From NCBI GenBank assembly GCA_902388545.1, contig CABMPS010000046.1, forward strand, positions 1 to 11,607: a stretch of 11,607 nt of DNA. The letters run 5' to 3'. Below are positions 1 through 6,250 of this stretch, piece by piece. This stretch comes from an uncultured Collinsella sp. (GTDB lineage: Bacteria; Actinomycetota; Coriobacteriia; Coriobacteriales; Coriobacteriaceae). Made by a program: the position numbers and the translations under genes. The stretch's first letter is position 1; each line of letters begins with the position of its first letter. Under the pieces are notes generated by a model, which worked only from the letters and a program-made list of their open reading frames with translations, ran no database searches and was not told where the DNA came from.

Positions 1-59
1 TGGCGGTCTATCTCTTGTTTTCGGTTGCTTGCTTCCTTACCGTACATGAGCATTGAGAG

Positions 60-66
60 AAGGAGA
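60..66 (+). promoter_or_regulatory. Ribosome binding site of the first small ORF
   Basis: AAGGAGA lies seven bases before the ATG at 74. This near-ideal Shine-Dalgarno sequence is the main reason to take ATG 74 as the true start of the first gene rather than the later in-frame GTG at 122, which has no comparable site. It therefore bears directly on whether the TAG at 98-100 is a real interruption. Confidence 0.7.
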
Positions 67-73
67 CAAGCAG

Positions 74-343
74 ATGTTGGGTTACGAAGAAAAGATATAG
101 CGCCTCGAACTGCTCGACGCGGTGGCAGATGCCGGGAGGCTGGCGAGGGGCCTGGACCAGCTGCTCGAGTCCCTGGCTCACGCCGACCAGCTGGACCCGC
201 TCGACGTCGAGGGGGTCCTGGCCCTGAGGTCTATAAGCGAGAGGTGTGCCGAGCGCATCGGCGACGCGGCGCGCATCCTGGAGGCTCAGAACGAGGTCCT
301 CTATGCGGAGGAGCGGGCCAAAGTCAAACCGCGCGATAACTGA
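74..343 (+). pseudogene. Small unknown protein interrupted by an in-frame amber codon
   Basis: From ATG 74 the frame reads MLGYEEKI, then TAG at 98-100, then continues open to TGA at 341-343. The whole would be 89 residues. The part after TAG is helical and charged (LDQLLESL, RILEAQNEVLYAEE) and looks like genuine protein; the overlapping frames are the Arg/Pro/Gly-rich kind expected of shadows. I do not recognise the family. The surviving piece could start at GTG 122 and give 73 residues, but no good ribosome site precedes it. Possible readings are a nonsense-mutated gene, a sequencing error, or a short leader peptide followed by reinitiation. It lies 177 bases upstream of the restriction cassette and may belong to a different unit or mobile element. 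Confidence 0.5.
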
Positions 344-387
344 GGAACGAAACCCGGTCCGGAAACTGTTCCTTGATTCCGGCCGGA
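343..387. repeat. Overlapping inverted repeats downstream of the first ORF
   Basis: AGGAAC at 343-348 can pair with GTTCCT at 368-373. CCGGAA at 359-364 can pair with TTCCGG at 377-382. The second repeat runs into the 10-base palindrome TCCGGCCGGA at 378-387. The two hairpins share sequence and exclude each other. There is no run of T after them, so this is not a standard intrinsic terminator. It could be a weak terminator, a protein-binding site, or chance in GC-rich DNA. Confidence 0.3.
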
Positions 388-470
388 TGATCTTCTCCGC
401 CGCCCGGTGTCGCATTGTGTCCGAGCGGCTGATGTCCCCCTATTCCCAGTGCCGCGGCGTACCGCTGCGT

Positions 471-476
471 TATAAT
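471..476 (+). promoter_or_regulatory. Candidate -10 box for the restriction cassette
   Basis: A perfect TATAAT sits 45 bases before the RHH gene start, in an otherwise GC-rich stretch. No convincing TTGACA-like element is present 16-18 bases upstream, and the extended -10 TG is not in the usual position (TG at 466-467). Transcription would begin near 483. This is the best visible promoter for the genes from 521 onward, all of which are on the same strand and closely spaced. The call rests on the hexamer and its location only. Confidence 0.45.
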
Positions 477-485
477 TCAGAAAAC

Positions 486-502
486 GCATTTGTATTGCAT
501 TT
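486..502 (+). promoter_or_regulatory. Possible operator: two GCATTT direct repeats
   Basis: GCATTT occurs at 486-491 and again at 497-502. The copies start 11 bases apart, about one helical turn, and lie just after the predicted transcription start and 18 bases before the RHH gene. RHH repressors of the Arc/CopG type often bind short repeats spaced by about one turn beside their own promoter, so this is a plausible autoregulatory site. That role is inference; two six-base repeats could arise by chance. Confidence 0.3.
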
Positions 503-520
503 CGAGGGATAGAGGCGCGA

Positions 521-733
521 ATGTCTAACGGCTATAAGGAGCTCATCAAGGGTAACCCCGGCGAGACCGAGATCAGGAGCTTCCTGGTAAACGGCGACCA
601 GGTATCTGTGACCCTGCGCATCCCCGACACCCTGCGCGACGCGGCGAAGGAGGAGGCTGCCCTTCGCGGCATGAGCTTCTCCGCCTTTGTGCGCACTTGC
701 ATGATCGAAGAGCTCGCGAAGAAGGGACAATAG
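521..733 (+). CDS. Ribbon-helix-helix (Arc/CopG-type) DNA-binding protein
   Basis: This 70-residue protein carries the RHH pattern in its second half. A beta strand (VSVTLRIPDTL, about residues 28-38) is followed by helix one (RDAAKEEAALRG), a turn, and helix two (SFSAFVRTCMIEELAK). In this fold a dimer inserts the paired strands into the major groove. The first 27 residues form a short N-terminal extension of unknown role. ATG 521 is preceded by AGAGG at 511-515. The gene follows a TATAAT box and paired repeats and ends three bases before the methyltransferase gene, so it is probably the first gene of the operon. A role as autorepressor or controller of restriction gene dosage is likely by position; an antitoxin role is less likely since no toxin neighbours it. 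Confidence 0.8.
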   Translation: MSNGYKELIKGNPGETEIRSFLVNGDQVSVTLRIPDTLRDAAKEEAALRGMSFSAFVRTCMIEELAKKGQ

Positions 734-736
734 CCC

Positions 737-2029
737 GTGACGGAGCCAATGCACGACATCTCGGTCGAAGGCTTCATAGAGTCCTTCGACCGCCGATACC
801 CGACTTTCATTCTCAAGACGTTGCTGTGCGACCGCACTACGGGGCGCAACATCATATGGGCCGACAACGAATACGAGGCCCTAGGCGACGGCTACATGGG
901 CGATGACGAGATGACCGTCGAGAAGATCACGGGCATGAACTCCGGCGTCATCAAGCCGCGCATCGCCAAAGAGCAGGAGAAGCAATCCCAGCGCACCAAG
1001 AGCCGCGCCGAGGTGTTCACCCCGTCATGGCTGTGCAATCAGATGAACAACGACTTGGACGAGGCTTGGTTCGGCCGGCGCGATGTCTTCAACACCGAGA
1101 TCGTTGCGGATGATGGCGCCAATACATGGACGCCGACTAGTGATCCAATCGAATTTCCAAAGTCAAAGGGACACGGCTGGCGCGCATACGTGGAGGCTAC
1201 GCGGCTCGAGATCACGTGTGGCGAGGCGCCGTTTGTGTGCTCGCGCTACGACACCGTGACGGGAGACGAGCTACCCGTAAGCGAGCGCGTAGGCTTCCTT
1301 GACCGCAAGCTTCGCGTTGTGACCGAGAAGACCAAGACTCGCAAGGAATGGGTGCGCCGGGCCCTCGACGCGCTGCGCGCGACGTACGGCTTCGAGTACC
1401 AGGGCGACAACCTGCTTATTGCTCGCGTCAATGTGCTCGAGACGTTCGTCGAGCATCTCCGCAATCGCTGGGGGTCGGGCCCCCAACAGGACGAGCTCGA
1501 GCAGGCGGCATGGATCGTTTCCTGGAACTTCTGGCAGATGAACGGCTTCACAGACGCCGTGCCCACCAACAAGATGGGCGCCGAGGTGGAGTCGACCCTG
1601 GGGACGTTCGAGGAGCCCGAGCCGGAGCCGATGCAACCGTCGCTTTTCGACCTGTTCGATGACGTATTCCCCGACGAGACAACCGAAGAGACCAAAGAAG
1701 AGGAGCCAAGGGAAACGGTTCCCCTCTGCGTGATATACGACTGGCAGAACGGCGAGCCCTTCGAGTTCGCCGCATTGAAAGGTGAGGCAGCAATTATGGG
1801 AAAGAAGTTCTATGCGGTAATCGGTAATCCCCATATCAGCTTTCAGTGGCGGAACAAGATTCTGGCAATAAGACCTATGCACCGCCCATCTATCACGAGT
1901 TTATGGACTCGGCGTTCAAGGTTTCCGACAAGGTGGAGCTTGTCACTCCCGCTAGATTCCTATTTGACGCCGGCTCAACCCCAAAGGCCTGGAACAGGAA
2001 GATGCTTAACGACCCCCATTTCAAAGTGA
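737..2029 (+). CDS. N-terminal fragment of the adenine methyltransferase (frameshifted after residue 365)
   Basis: The start is GTG 737, with AAGGGA at 722-727 nine bases upstream; ATG 749 is the alternative, but GGAG before it is only three bases away. Residues 1-90 form an N-terminal helical region. VFTPSWLCNQMNN (93-105) is a motif X-like SAM-pocket element. LEITCGEAPF (157-166) replaces the usual DPxCGxG motif I, as is typical of this family. YQGDNLLIAR (221-230) and the Trp-rich WNFWQMNG (263-270) follow. An acidic linker rich in E and P lies at about 291-325. VIGNP ends the true frame at residue 365. The remaining residues, up to the stop at 2029, are out-of-frame translation (Arg/Pro/Ser-rich) and mean nothing. 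Confidence 0.75.
   Translation: MTEPMHDISVEGFIESFDRRYPTFILKTLLCDRTTGRNIIWADNEYEALGDGYMGDDEMTVEKITGMNSGVIKPRIAKEQEKQSQRTKSRAEVFTPSWLCNQMNNDLDEAWFGRRDVFNTEIVADDGANTWTPTSDPIEFPKSKGHGWRAYVEATRLEITCGEAPFVCSRYDTVTGDELPVSERVGFLDRKLRVVTEKTKTRKEWVRRALDALRATYGFEYQGDNLLIARVNVLETFVEHLRNRWGSGPQQDELEQAAWIVSWNFWQMNGFTDAVPTNKMGAEVESTLGTFEEPEPEPMQPSLFDLFDDVFPDETTEETKEEEPRETVPLCVIYDWQNGEPFEFAALKGEAAIMGKKFYAVIGNPHISFQWRNKILAIRPMHRPSITSLWTRRSRFPTRWSLSLPLDSYLTPAQPQRPGTGRCLTTPISK
1829..1832 (+). other. Frameshift site in C4 tract within the NPPY codons
   Basis: The frame reads GTA ATC GGT AAT CCC CAT ATC, giving VIGNPHI. Adding one C to the CCCC run gives AAT CCC CCA TAT CAG, which encodes NPPYQ, the catalytic motif of N6-adenine methyltransferases, and runs on in the frame that stays open to 2862. 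The lesion is thus a one-base loss in a short C run. It does not look like a classical -1 slippery heptamer, and four or five C is short for a phase-variable tract. Confidence 0.85.
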
Positions 2030-2862
2030 TGAGCTATAAAGCGGATGCGTCCAGCGCCTTTCCGAATACCGACATCAAGGGCGGTGTTGCCGTTACCTAT
2101 CGAGATGCTGATCGGGATTTCGGTGCGATAGAAGTGTTCACACATTTCGATGAGCTTCGTACCATCAAAGAGAAGGTTGTAAAACATGGCATCCAACCCC
2201 TCGGCGATATCATCTTCGCGGCCGATAGCTACCACTTCACTGAAGCCATGCACGAAGACCATCCCGAGATTCGTTATGTTGACGACGACCATGGTCTGTT
2301 GAGCAAGAACCACGACTATGACCTTAAGACAAACGTTCTCGACAACCTTAACAATGTAGTTTTCTTTGACGAGATGCCTGGCGACGGAGATAGTTGCATC
2401 AGAATCTTTGGCAGAGGTCGCGCCGGAAGAGCTTACAAGTTCATTTCCGCCAGATATATCGCTCCGCATCCGAACCTCGACAAATGGAAAGTACTTGTTC
2501 CTGCCGCCAACGGATCGGGCGCGCTTGGAGAAGTGCTTTCTACGCCCTTAATAGGGCGGCCCTTAATAGGGCATACGCAGTCCTTCATAAGCATTGGCAG
2601 TTTCAATTCCGAAGCGGAAGCTACGGCTCTCCTCAAATACATAAAATCGAAGTTCGCTCGGACCATGCTCGGAATTCTGAAGATTACGCAGCACAATCCC
2701 GCACCAAAATGGAAGTATGTCCCCCTACAGGACTTTACTTCTGACTCCGACATCGATTGGTCGCAGTCTGTTGCTGACATCGACCGTCAGCTCTATGCGA
2801 AGTACGGCCTCGACGACGAGGAGATTCAGTTCATCGAATCCCATGTGAAGGAGATGGACTAG
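1846..2862 (+). CDS. C-terminal fragment of the adenine methyltransferase (specificity half)
   Basis: This frame opens just after the frameshift. The first possible start is GTG 1846, with no ribosome site before it, so it is not a gene of its own. It carries the part of the enzyme after NPPY: NKTYAPPIYHEFM, LVTPARFLF with AGSTPKAWNRKML, and FPNTDIKGGVAVTYRD, which are conserved in this restriction subunit M family. Then come a central variable stretch, GEVLSTPLIG with IGHTQSFISIG, KSKFARTMLGILK, and a C-terminal DIDWSQS with LYAKYGLDDEEIQFIE. By analogy with related enzymes this region positions the target recognition domain. Its base composition is clearly lower in GC than the genes around it. 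It ends two bases before the nuclease-helicase start. Confidence 0.75.
   Translation: MAEQDSGNKTYAPPIYHEFMDSAFKVSDKVELVTPARFLFDAGSTPKAWNRKMLNDPHFKVMSYKADASSAFPNTDIKGGVAVTYRDADRDFGAIEVFTHFDELRTIKEKVVKHGIQPLGDIIFAADSYHFTEAMHEDHPEIRYVDDDHGLLSKNHDYDLKTNVLDNLNNVVFFDEMPGDGDSCIRIFGRGRAGRAYKFISARYIAPHPNLDKWKVLVPAANGSGALGEVLSTPLIGRPLIGHTQSFISIGSFNSEAEATALLKYIKSKFARTMLGILKITQHNPAPKWKYVPLQDFTSDSDIDWSQSVADIDRQLYAKYGLDDEEIQFIESHVKEMD
2544..2572 (+). repeat. Two tandem copies of a 14-base hairpin unit inside the methyltransferase
   Basis: GCCCTTAATAGGGC occurs at 2544-2557 and again at 2559-2572, with a 15-base period. Each copy is a five-base perfect stem (GCCCT/AGGGC) around TAAT. In the reading frame this encodes PLIGRPLIGH. 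A repeated PxIG motif is plausible for this protein family, so the repeat may be no more than coding constraint, but the DNA identity including third positions is exact. Confidence 0.5.
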
Positions 2863-2864
2863 CA

Positions 2865-5693
2865 ATGGCGAGCATCGACATCTCCCAGATCATCGAGACC
2901 ACCGCTCCCGCGGTGTCGCAGATCTATGCCTACACCACGCCCGAGATCGTCCGCCACAACGGCTGGACCAAGATCGGCTACACCGAGCAGGACGTGCGCG
3001 AGCGAATCAAACAGCAAACGCACACCGCCGACGTGCAGTGGCATCTGGAGTGGAGCGGCAACGCCACGTGGGAGCACCGTGCGGGCACGTTCCATGACAC
3101 CGACTTCCACGCCTACCTCGAGAAGCAGGGCGTCGAGCGCGAACCCAAGAAGGAATGGTTCAAGATTAGCGGCGAGGAGTCTCACCAGCAGTTCTACCGG
3201 TTCCGCGACACCGACGGCGTGCTGGACGCACCCGGCGCTGCCTCCTACACCCTGCGCGCCGAGCAGCAGCGCGCAGTGGAGCAGACGGGAGCCTTCGCCC
3301 GCGCCCATTGGGACGAGGGCGGCGCGCACGGCGGCGAGTTCCTGTGGAACGCCAAGCCGCGCTTCGGCAAGACGCTCACCGCATACGACCTGTGCCGCAG
3401 TATCGGCGCGCAGAAGGTGCTCATCGTCACCAACCGCCCTGCCATCGCCAACTCCTGGTACGACGACTACGTGAAGTTCGTGGGCTTGGAGGGCGGCTAC
3501 CGCTTCATCAGCGGCGTGGACGCTCTGACCGGCAAGCCCTACTGCCTCAGCCGCGAGGAGTACCTGCGCGCCATCCGCAACGACCCGGAAGGCCCCAAGG
3601 GGTTCATCGAGTTCGTGAGCCTTCAGGACCTCAAGGGCTCCATCCGCTTCGGCGGCGTGTACCAGAAGCTCGACGAGGTGGCCGACCTCACCTGGGACGT
3701 GCTCATCATCGACGAGGCACACGAGGGCGTGGACACCTTCAAGACCGACGTGGCATTCGACCACATCAAGCGCCGCTTCACGCTGCACCTCTCTGGCACG
3801 CCCTTCAAGGCCATCGCAAACGAGAAGTTCGCCGACGACGCCATCTACAACTGGACCTATGCCGACGAGCAGCAGGCCAAGCGTGACTGGCCTGCCGACT
3901 CTGAGCAGCCGAACCCCTACGCCAACCTCCCCAAGCTCAACCTGCTCACCTACCAGATGAGCGACATCGTCGAGCAGGAGGCCCGCGGCGGCATGGAGAT
4001 TGATGGCGAGCAGACCGAGTTCGCCTTCGACCTCAACGAGTTCTTCTCGACCAAGCACAACGGCGGCTTCGTGCACGACGCCGACGTGGATAAGTTCCTC
4101 GACGCGCTCACCACGCAGGAGAAGTTCCCGTTCTCGACACCCGGGCTGCGCGACGAGCTGCGTCACACGTTCTGGATGCTCAACCGCGTCGACTCCGCCC
4201 GCGCCCTCGCCAAGAAGCTGCAGGCGCACCCCGTCTTCAAGGATTACGAGGTGGTACTCGCTGCTGGCGACGGCAAGATCGACGCCGATGACGAGAACGA
4301 GAAATCGCTCGACAAGGTACGCCGCGCGATCAAGGACCACGACAGGACCATCACCCTTTCGGTCGGCCAGCTGACCACGGGCGTGACCGTGCCGGAGTGG
4401 ACCGCCGTGCTCATGCTCTCGAACATGGCGAGCCCCGCACTGTACATGCAGGCGGCCTTCCGCAGCCAGAACCCGTGCCTGTTCGACCTGGGCGGCGGCA
4501 ACTACGCGCGCAAGGAGAACGCCTACGTCTTCGACTTCGACCCGGCGCGCACGCTTACTATCTTTGAGCAGTTCGCCAACGACCTGTACGGCGAGACCGC
4601 GCGCGGCGGCGGCGATGTCGAAACGCGCGAGCGCCATATCCGTCAGTTGCTGAACTTCTTCCCCGTCTACGGCGAGGACGAAGAGGGGCAGATGGTCGAG
4701 CTCGACGCCGAGCAGGTGCTCAGCGTGCCGAGGCGCATCCATGCCCGCGAGGTGGTCAGGCGCGGCTTTATGAGCAACTTCCTGTTCCAGAACATCGCGA
4801 GCGTCTTCCGCGCGCCGGCAGAGGTCGTGGAGATCATCCAGCGCTTCGATCCCTACGAGCAGGGCAAGGCACAGAACGCCGAGAAGAACAAGGTCGAGAT
4901 CGATGAGGGCACGGCCGACGAGCTCTCCATCAACGACGAGGGCGAGGTGGAGATTCCCGACGAGCAGGTCGTAGGCAAGGCTGCGGACATCTTCGGGCCG
5001 AAGGTCTACGGCGACATCGCCGTCGAATTCTCAGGCCACATGGACGACATCGCGAAAGCCCACGAGGCCGATGACGACGATCGGGTGATGCTCGACAACC
5101 TCAAGGAGGCCTTCAAGCAGAGCGTGACCGCGCCTCTGGTACAGGCCGCCAAGGAGAGCTACGGCAGCGAGCTCAAGCCGCGCCAGCAGCAGCAGATCGA
5201 GCGCAAGGTCCAGGCGGACGCCGACATCCAACTCAACCGCCAGGTCGGCGACTACCAGATTCAGGCGCGCCGCATCGAGCAGTCGCGCAAGGACGAGCTC
5301 AAGGCGGCGACAAGCGAGACCGAGCGCGCCGAGGTGAACAAGCGCCATGACGAGCAGAAAGCGGAGGCGTTCCAGACGCTCGCCCAGAAGCTCGAGGACT
5401 CCCGCGAGGAGCTCGTGCAACGCGCCGGCGAGACCGTGGTGCGCGAGGTGGAGACGGCGAAGAAAGAGGACGAGAAGCAGGGCATCGAGGACAAGGTGCG
5501 CGCTCATCTGCGCGGCTTCTCGCGTACCATCCCGTCGTTCCTCATGGCCTACGGCGAAGAGGGCACGACGCTCGCGAACTTCGACACCGTGATCCCCGCT
5601 GACGTCTTCCAGGACGTCACGAGCATCACCGTTGATGAGTTCCGCTTTTGCGTGATGGCGGCGACTACACCGATGGCGAGACCGGCGAGGTAA
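2865..5693 (+). CDS. GIY-YIG nuclease and DEAH-box helicase portion of the restriction protein
   Basis: ATG 2865 follows AAGGAGA at 2848-2854. Residues 20-100 form the nuclease domain: IYAY (20-23), TKIGYT (35-40), Arg45/Arg47 in DVRERI, and Glu97 in KKEWF as the likely metal-binding acid. The helicase core has QQRAVEQ (Q-like, 134-140), Walker A AKPRFGKT (163-170), DEAH (283-286), SGTPF (310-314), TTGVTVPEW (504-512) and QAAFRSQNP (529-537). Residues about 770-905 are rich in Q, E, K and R and probably coiled coil. This matches the translocating subunits of restriction systems, with GIY-YIG in place of the usual PD-(D/E)XK nuclease. True frame ends at Phe928; the last residues to the TAA at 5691-5693 are out of frame. 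Nuclease and helicase motifs are intact, so the truncated protein might keep some activity. Confidence 0.85.
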   Translation: MASIDISQIIETTAPAVSQIYAYTTPEIVRHNGWTKIGYTEQDVRERIKQQTHTADVQWHLEWSGNATWEHRAGTFHDTDFHAYLEKQGVEREPKKEWFKISGEESHQQFYRFRDTDGVLDAPGAASYTLRAEQQRAVEQTGAFARAHWDEGGAHGGEFLWNAKPRFGKTLTAYDLCRSIGAQKVLIVTNRPAIANSWYDDYVKFVGLEGGYRFISGVDALTGKPYCLSREEYLRAIRNDPEGPKGFIEFVSLQDLKGSIRFGGVYQKLDEVADLTWDVLIIDEAHEGVDTFKTDVAFDHIKRRFTLHLSGTPFKAIANEKFADDAIYNWTYADEQQAKRDWPADSEQPNPYANLPKLNLLTYQMSDIVEQEARGGMEIDGEQTEFAFDLNEFFSTKHNGGFVHDADVDKFLDALTTQEKFPFSTPGLRDELRHTFWMLNRVDSARALAKKLQAHPVFKDYEVVLAAGDGKIDADDENEKSLDKVRRAIKDHDRTITLSVGQLTTGVTVPEWTAVLMLSNMASPALYMQAAFRSQNPCLFDLGGGNYARKENAYVFDFDPARTLTIFEQFANDLYGETARGGGDVETRERHIRQLLNFFPVYGEDEEGQMVELDAEQVLSVPRRIHAREVVRRGFMSNFLFQNIASVFRAPAEVVEIIQRFDPYEQGKAQNAEKNKVEIDEGTADELSINDEGEVEIPDEQVVGKAADIFGPKVYGDIAVEFSGHMDDIAKAHEADDDDRVMLDNLKEAFKQSVTAPLVQAAKESYGSELKPRQQQQIERKVQADADIQLNRQVGDYQIQARRIEQSRKDELKAATSETERAEVNKRHDEQKAEAFQTLAQKLEDSREELVQRAGETVVREVETAKKEDEKQGIEDKVRAHLRGFSRTIPSFLMAYGEEGTTLANFDTVIPADVFQDVTSITVDEFRFCVMAATTPMARPAR
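5646..5649 (+). other. Frameshift site in T4 tract near the end of the nuclease-helicase
   Basis: The frame reads GAG TTC CGC TTT TGC GTG, giving EFRFCV and then a stop at 5693. Adding one T gives CGC TTT TTG CGT GAT GGC, or RFLRDGG, which runs into the long open frame ending at 6247 with clear family resemblance. This is a one-base loss in a short T run, of the same kind and sign as the lesion at 1829-1832. No classical slippery heptamer is present. Confidence 0.8.
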
Positions 5694-6247
5694 AGCGCTT
5701 CGTTGGGCACCTCTTCGACGAGGTCGTATTCAACGACTCCGTGAGCGAGTTCATCAAGCTGCGCGAACGCCTGGCCAATTACTTCGACGAGTCCCAGACA
5801 GAGGACATCTTCGACTACGTGCCGCCCCAGAAGACCAATCAGATCTTCACGCCGCGCAACGTCGTGGTTCAGATGGTGGACCTCTTCGAGAAGGAGAACC
5901 CGGGCTGCTTCGATGACCCGAGCCACACCTTCGCCGACCTGTATATGAAGTCTGGCCTCTACATCACCGAGATCATCAAGCGCCTGTACCGAAGCGAGGG
6001 CATGAAGGCCGCCTTCCCGGACGACCGCGAGCGTTTGGACCACATCCTGGAGCATCAGGTGTTCGGCATCGCGCCCACCAAGATTATCTACGAGATTGCC
6101 ACCCACTTCATCCTGGGTTTCCACGACGAGGTCGGCCAAGGATGTGACTCTAACTTCGAGCTCGCGGACGCCGCGGAGCTCGCCAAGGAGGGCACGCTGG
6201 AGGCATACGTCGAGCGCGTCTTCGGGCCCAAGCTGGGCGAGGCGTAG
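5648..6247 (+). CDS. Methyltransferase-like C-terminal fragment of the nuclease-helicase
   Basis: This 199-residue frame has only a TTG at its 5' end and no ribosome site, so it is the displaced end of the gene before it. It contains NQIFTPRNVVVQMVDL, like motif X of adenine methyltransferases (the sibling enzyme has VFTPSW), then TFADLYMKSGLY in the place of motif I, and HILEHQVFGIAPTKIIYEIA, like motifs II/III. No NPPY or DPPY follows; the protein ends at KEGTLEAYVERVFG. It therefore resembles the SAM-binding half of a methyltransferase without the catalytic half. It may sense SAM, dock to the partner enzyme or help DNA recognition; none of this is shown. It ends three bases before the next gene. 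Confidence 0.7.
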   Translation: MRDGGDYTDGETGEVKRFVGHLFDEVVFNDSVSEFIKLRERLANYFDESQTEDIFDYVPPQKTNQIFTPRNVVVQMVDLFEKENPGCFDDPSHTFADLYMKSGLYITEIIKRLYRSEGMKAAFPDDRERLDHILEHQVFGIAPTKIIYEIATHFILGFHDEVGQGCDSNFELADAAELAKEGTLEAYVERVFGPKLGEA

Positions 6248-6250
6248 CGC

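Larger units (their letters stand above)
737..2862 (+). pseudogene. Eco57I-like N6-adenine DNA methyltransferase, whole reading with one frameshift
   Basis: Joining the frames at the C4 tract (1829-1832), as if one C were missing, gives a continuous protein of about 708 residues. The order is motif X-like VFTPSW (93-98), motif I-like LEITCGEAPF (157-166), QGDNLLIAR, catalytic motif IV NPPYQ (364-368), and a long C-terminal specificity half. The join restores NPPY exactly, so this is one gene, not two. The family is the gamma-class-like adenine methyltransferases often named restriction endonuclease subunit M, which protect host DNA by methylating adenine N6 in the target site. As written, the protein would lose NPPY and the specificity half and be inactive. 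The gene sits between the RHH gene (3-base gap) and the nuclease-helicase (2-base gap). Confidence 0.8.
2865..6247 (+). pseudogene. GIY-YIG nuclease / SF2 helicase with methyltransferase-like C-terminus, whole reading with one frameshift
   Basis: Joining the frames at T4 (5646-5649), as if one T were missing, gives a protein of about 1127 residues. It holds an N-terminal GIY-YIG (T5orf172-like) nuclease, a DEAH-type superfamily 2 helicase, a long coiled-coil region, and a C-terminal segment resembling the SAM-binding half of an adenine methyltransferase. From memory of the family, large GIY-YIG helicase proteins paired with restriction subunit M end in just this way, so the joined form is the normal one. 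The expected role is ATP-driven translocation and cleavage of unmodified DNA. The gene follows the methyltransferase by two bases. As written, only residues 1-928 plus an unrelated tail are made. Confidence 0.75.

Noticed and set aside
25..339. An alternative 104-codon plus-strand frame over the first small gene
   Set aside because: Its Arg/Gly/Pro-rich product is typical of a wrong frame, and the frame from ATG 74 has the better ribosome site and a natural composition.
343..387. An intrinsic terminator after the first ORF
   Set aside because: Hairpins can form, but no T tract follows.
1829..1832. Programmed ribosomal frameshifting or phase variation at the C tract
   Set aside because: No X-XXY-YYZ heptamer is present, and four or five C is much shorter than usual phase-variable tracts. 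Not excluded, but not supported.
1846..2862. Treating the second half of the methyltransferase as an independent gene
   Set aside because: There is no ribosome site at GTG 1846, and adding one C restores NPPYQ and a continuous protein.
2859..4742. A 627-codon open frame on the minus strand opposite the nuclease-helicase
   Set aside because: It mirrors a verified GC-rich gene, has a Val/Leu/Gly/Ala-rich composition typical of antisense shadows, and no recognisable motif.
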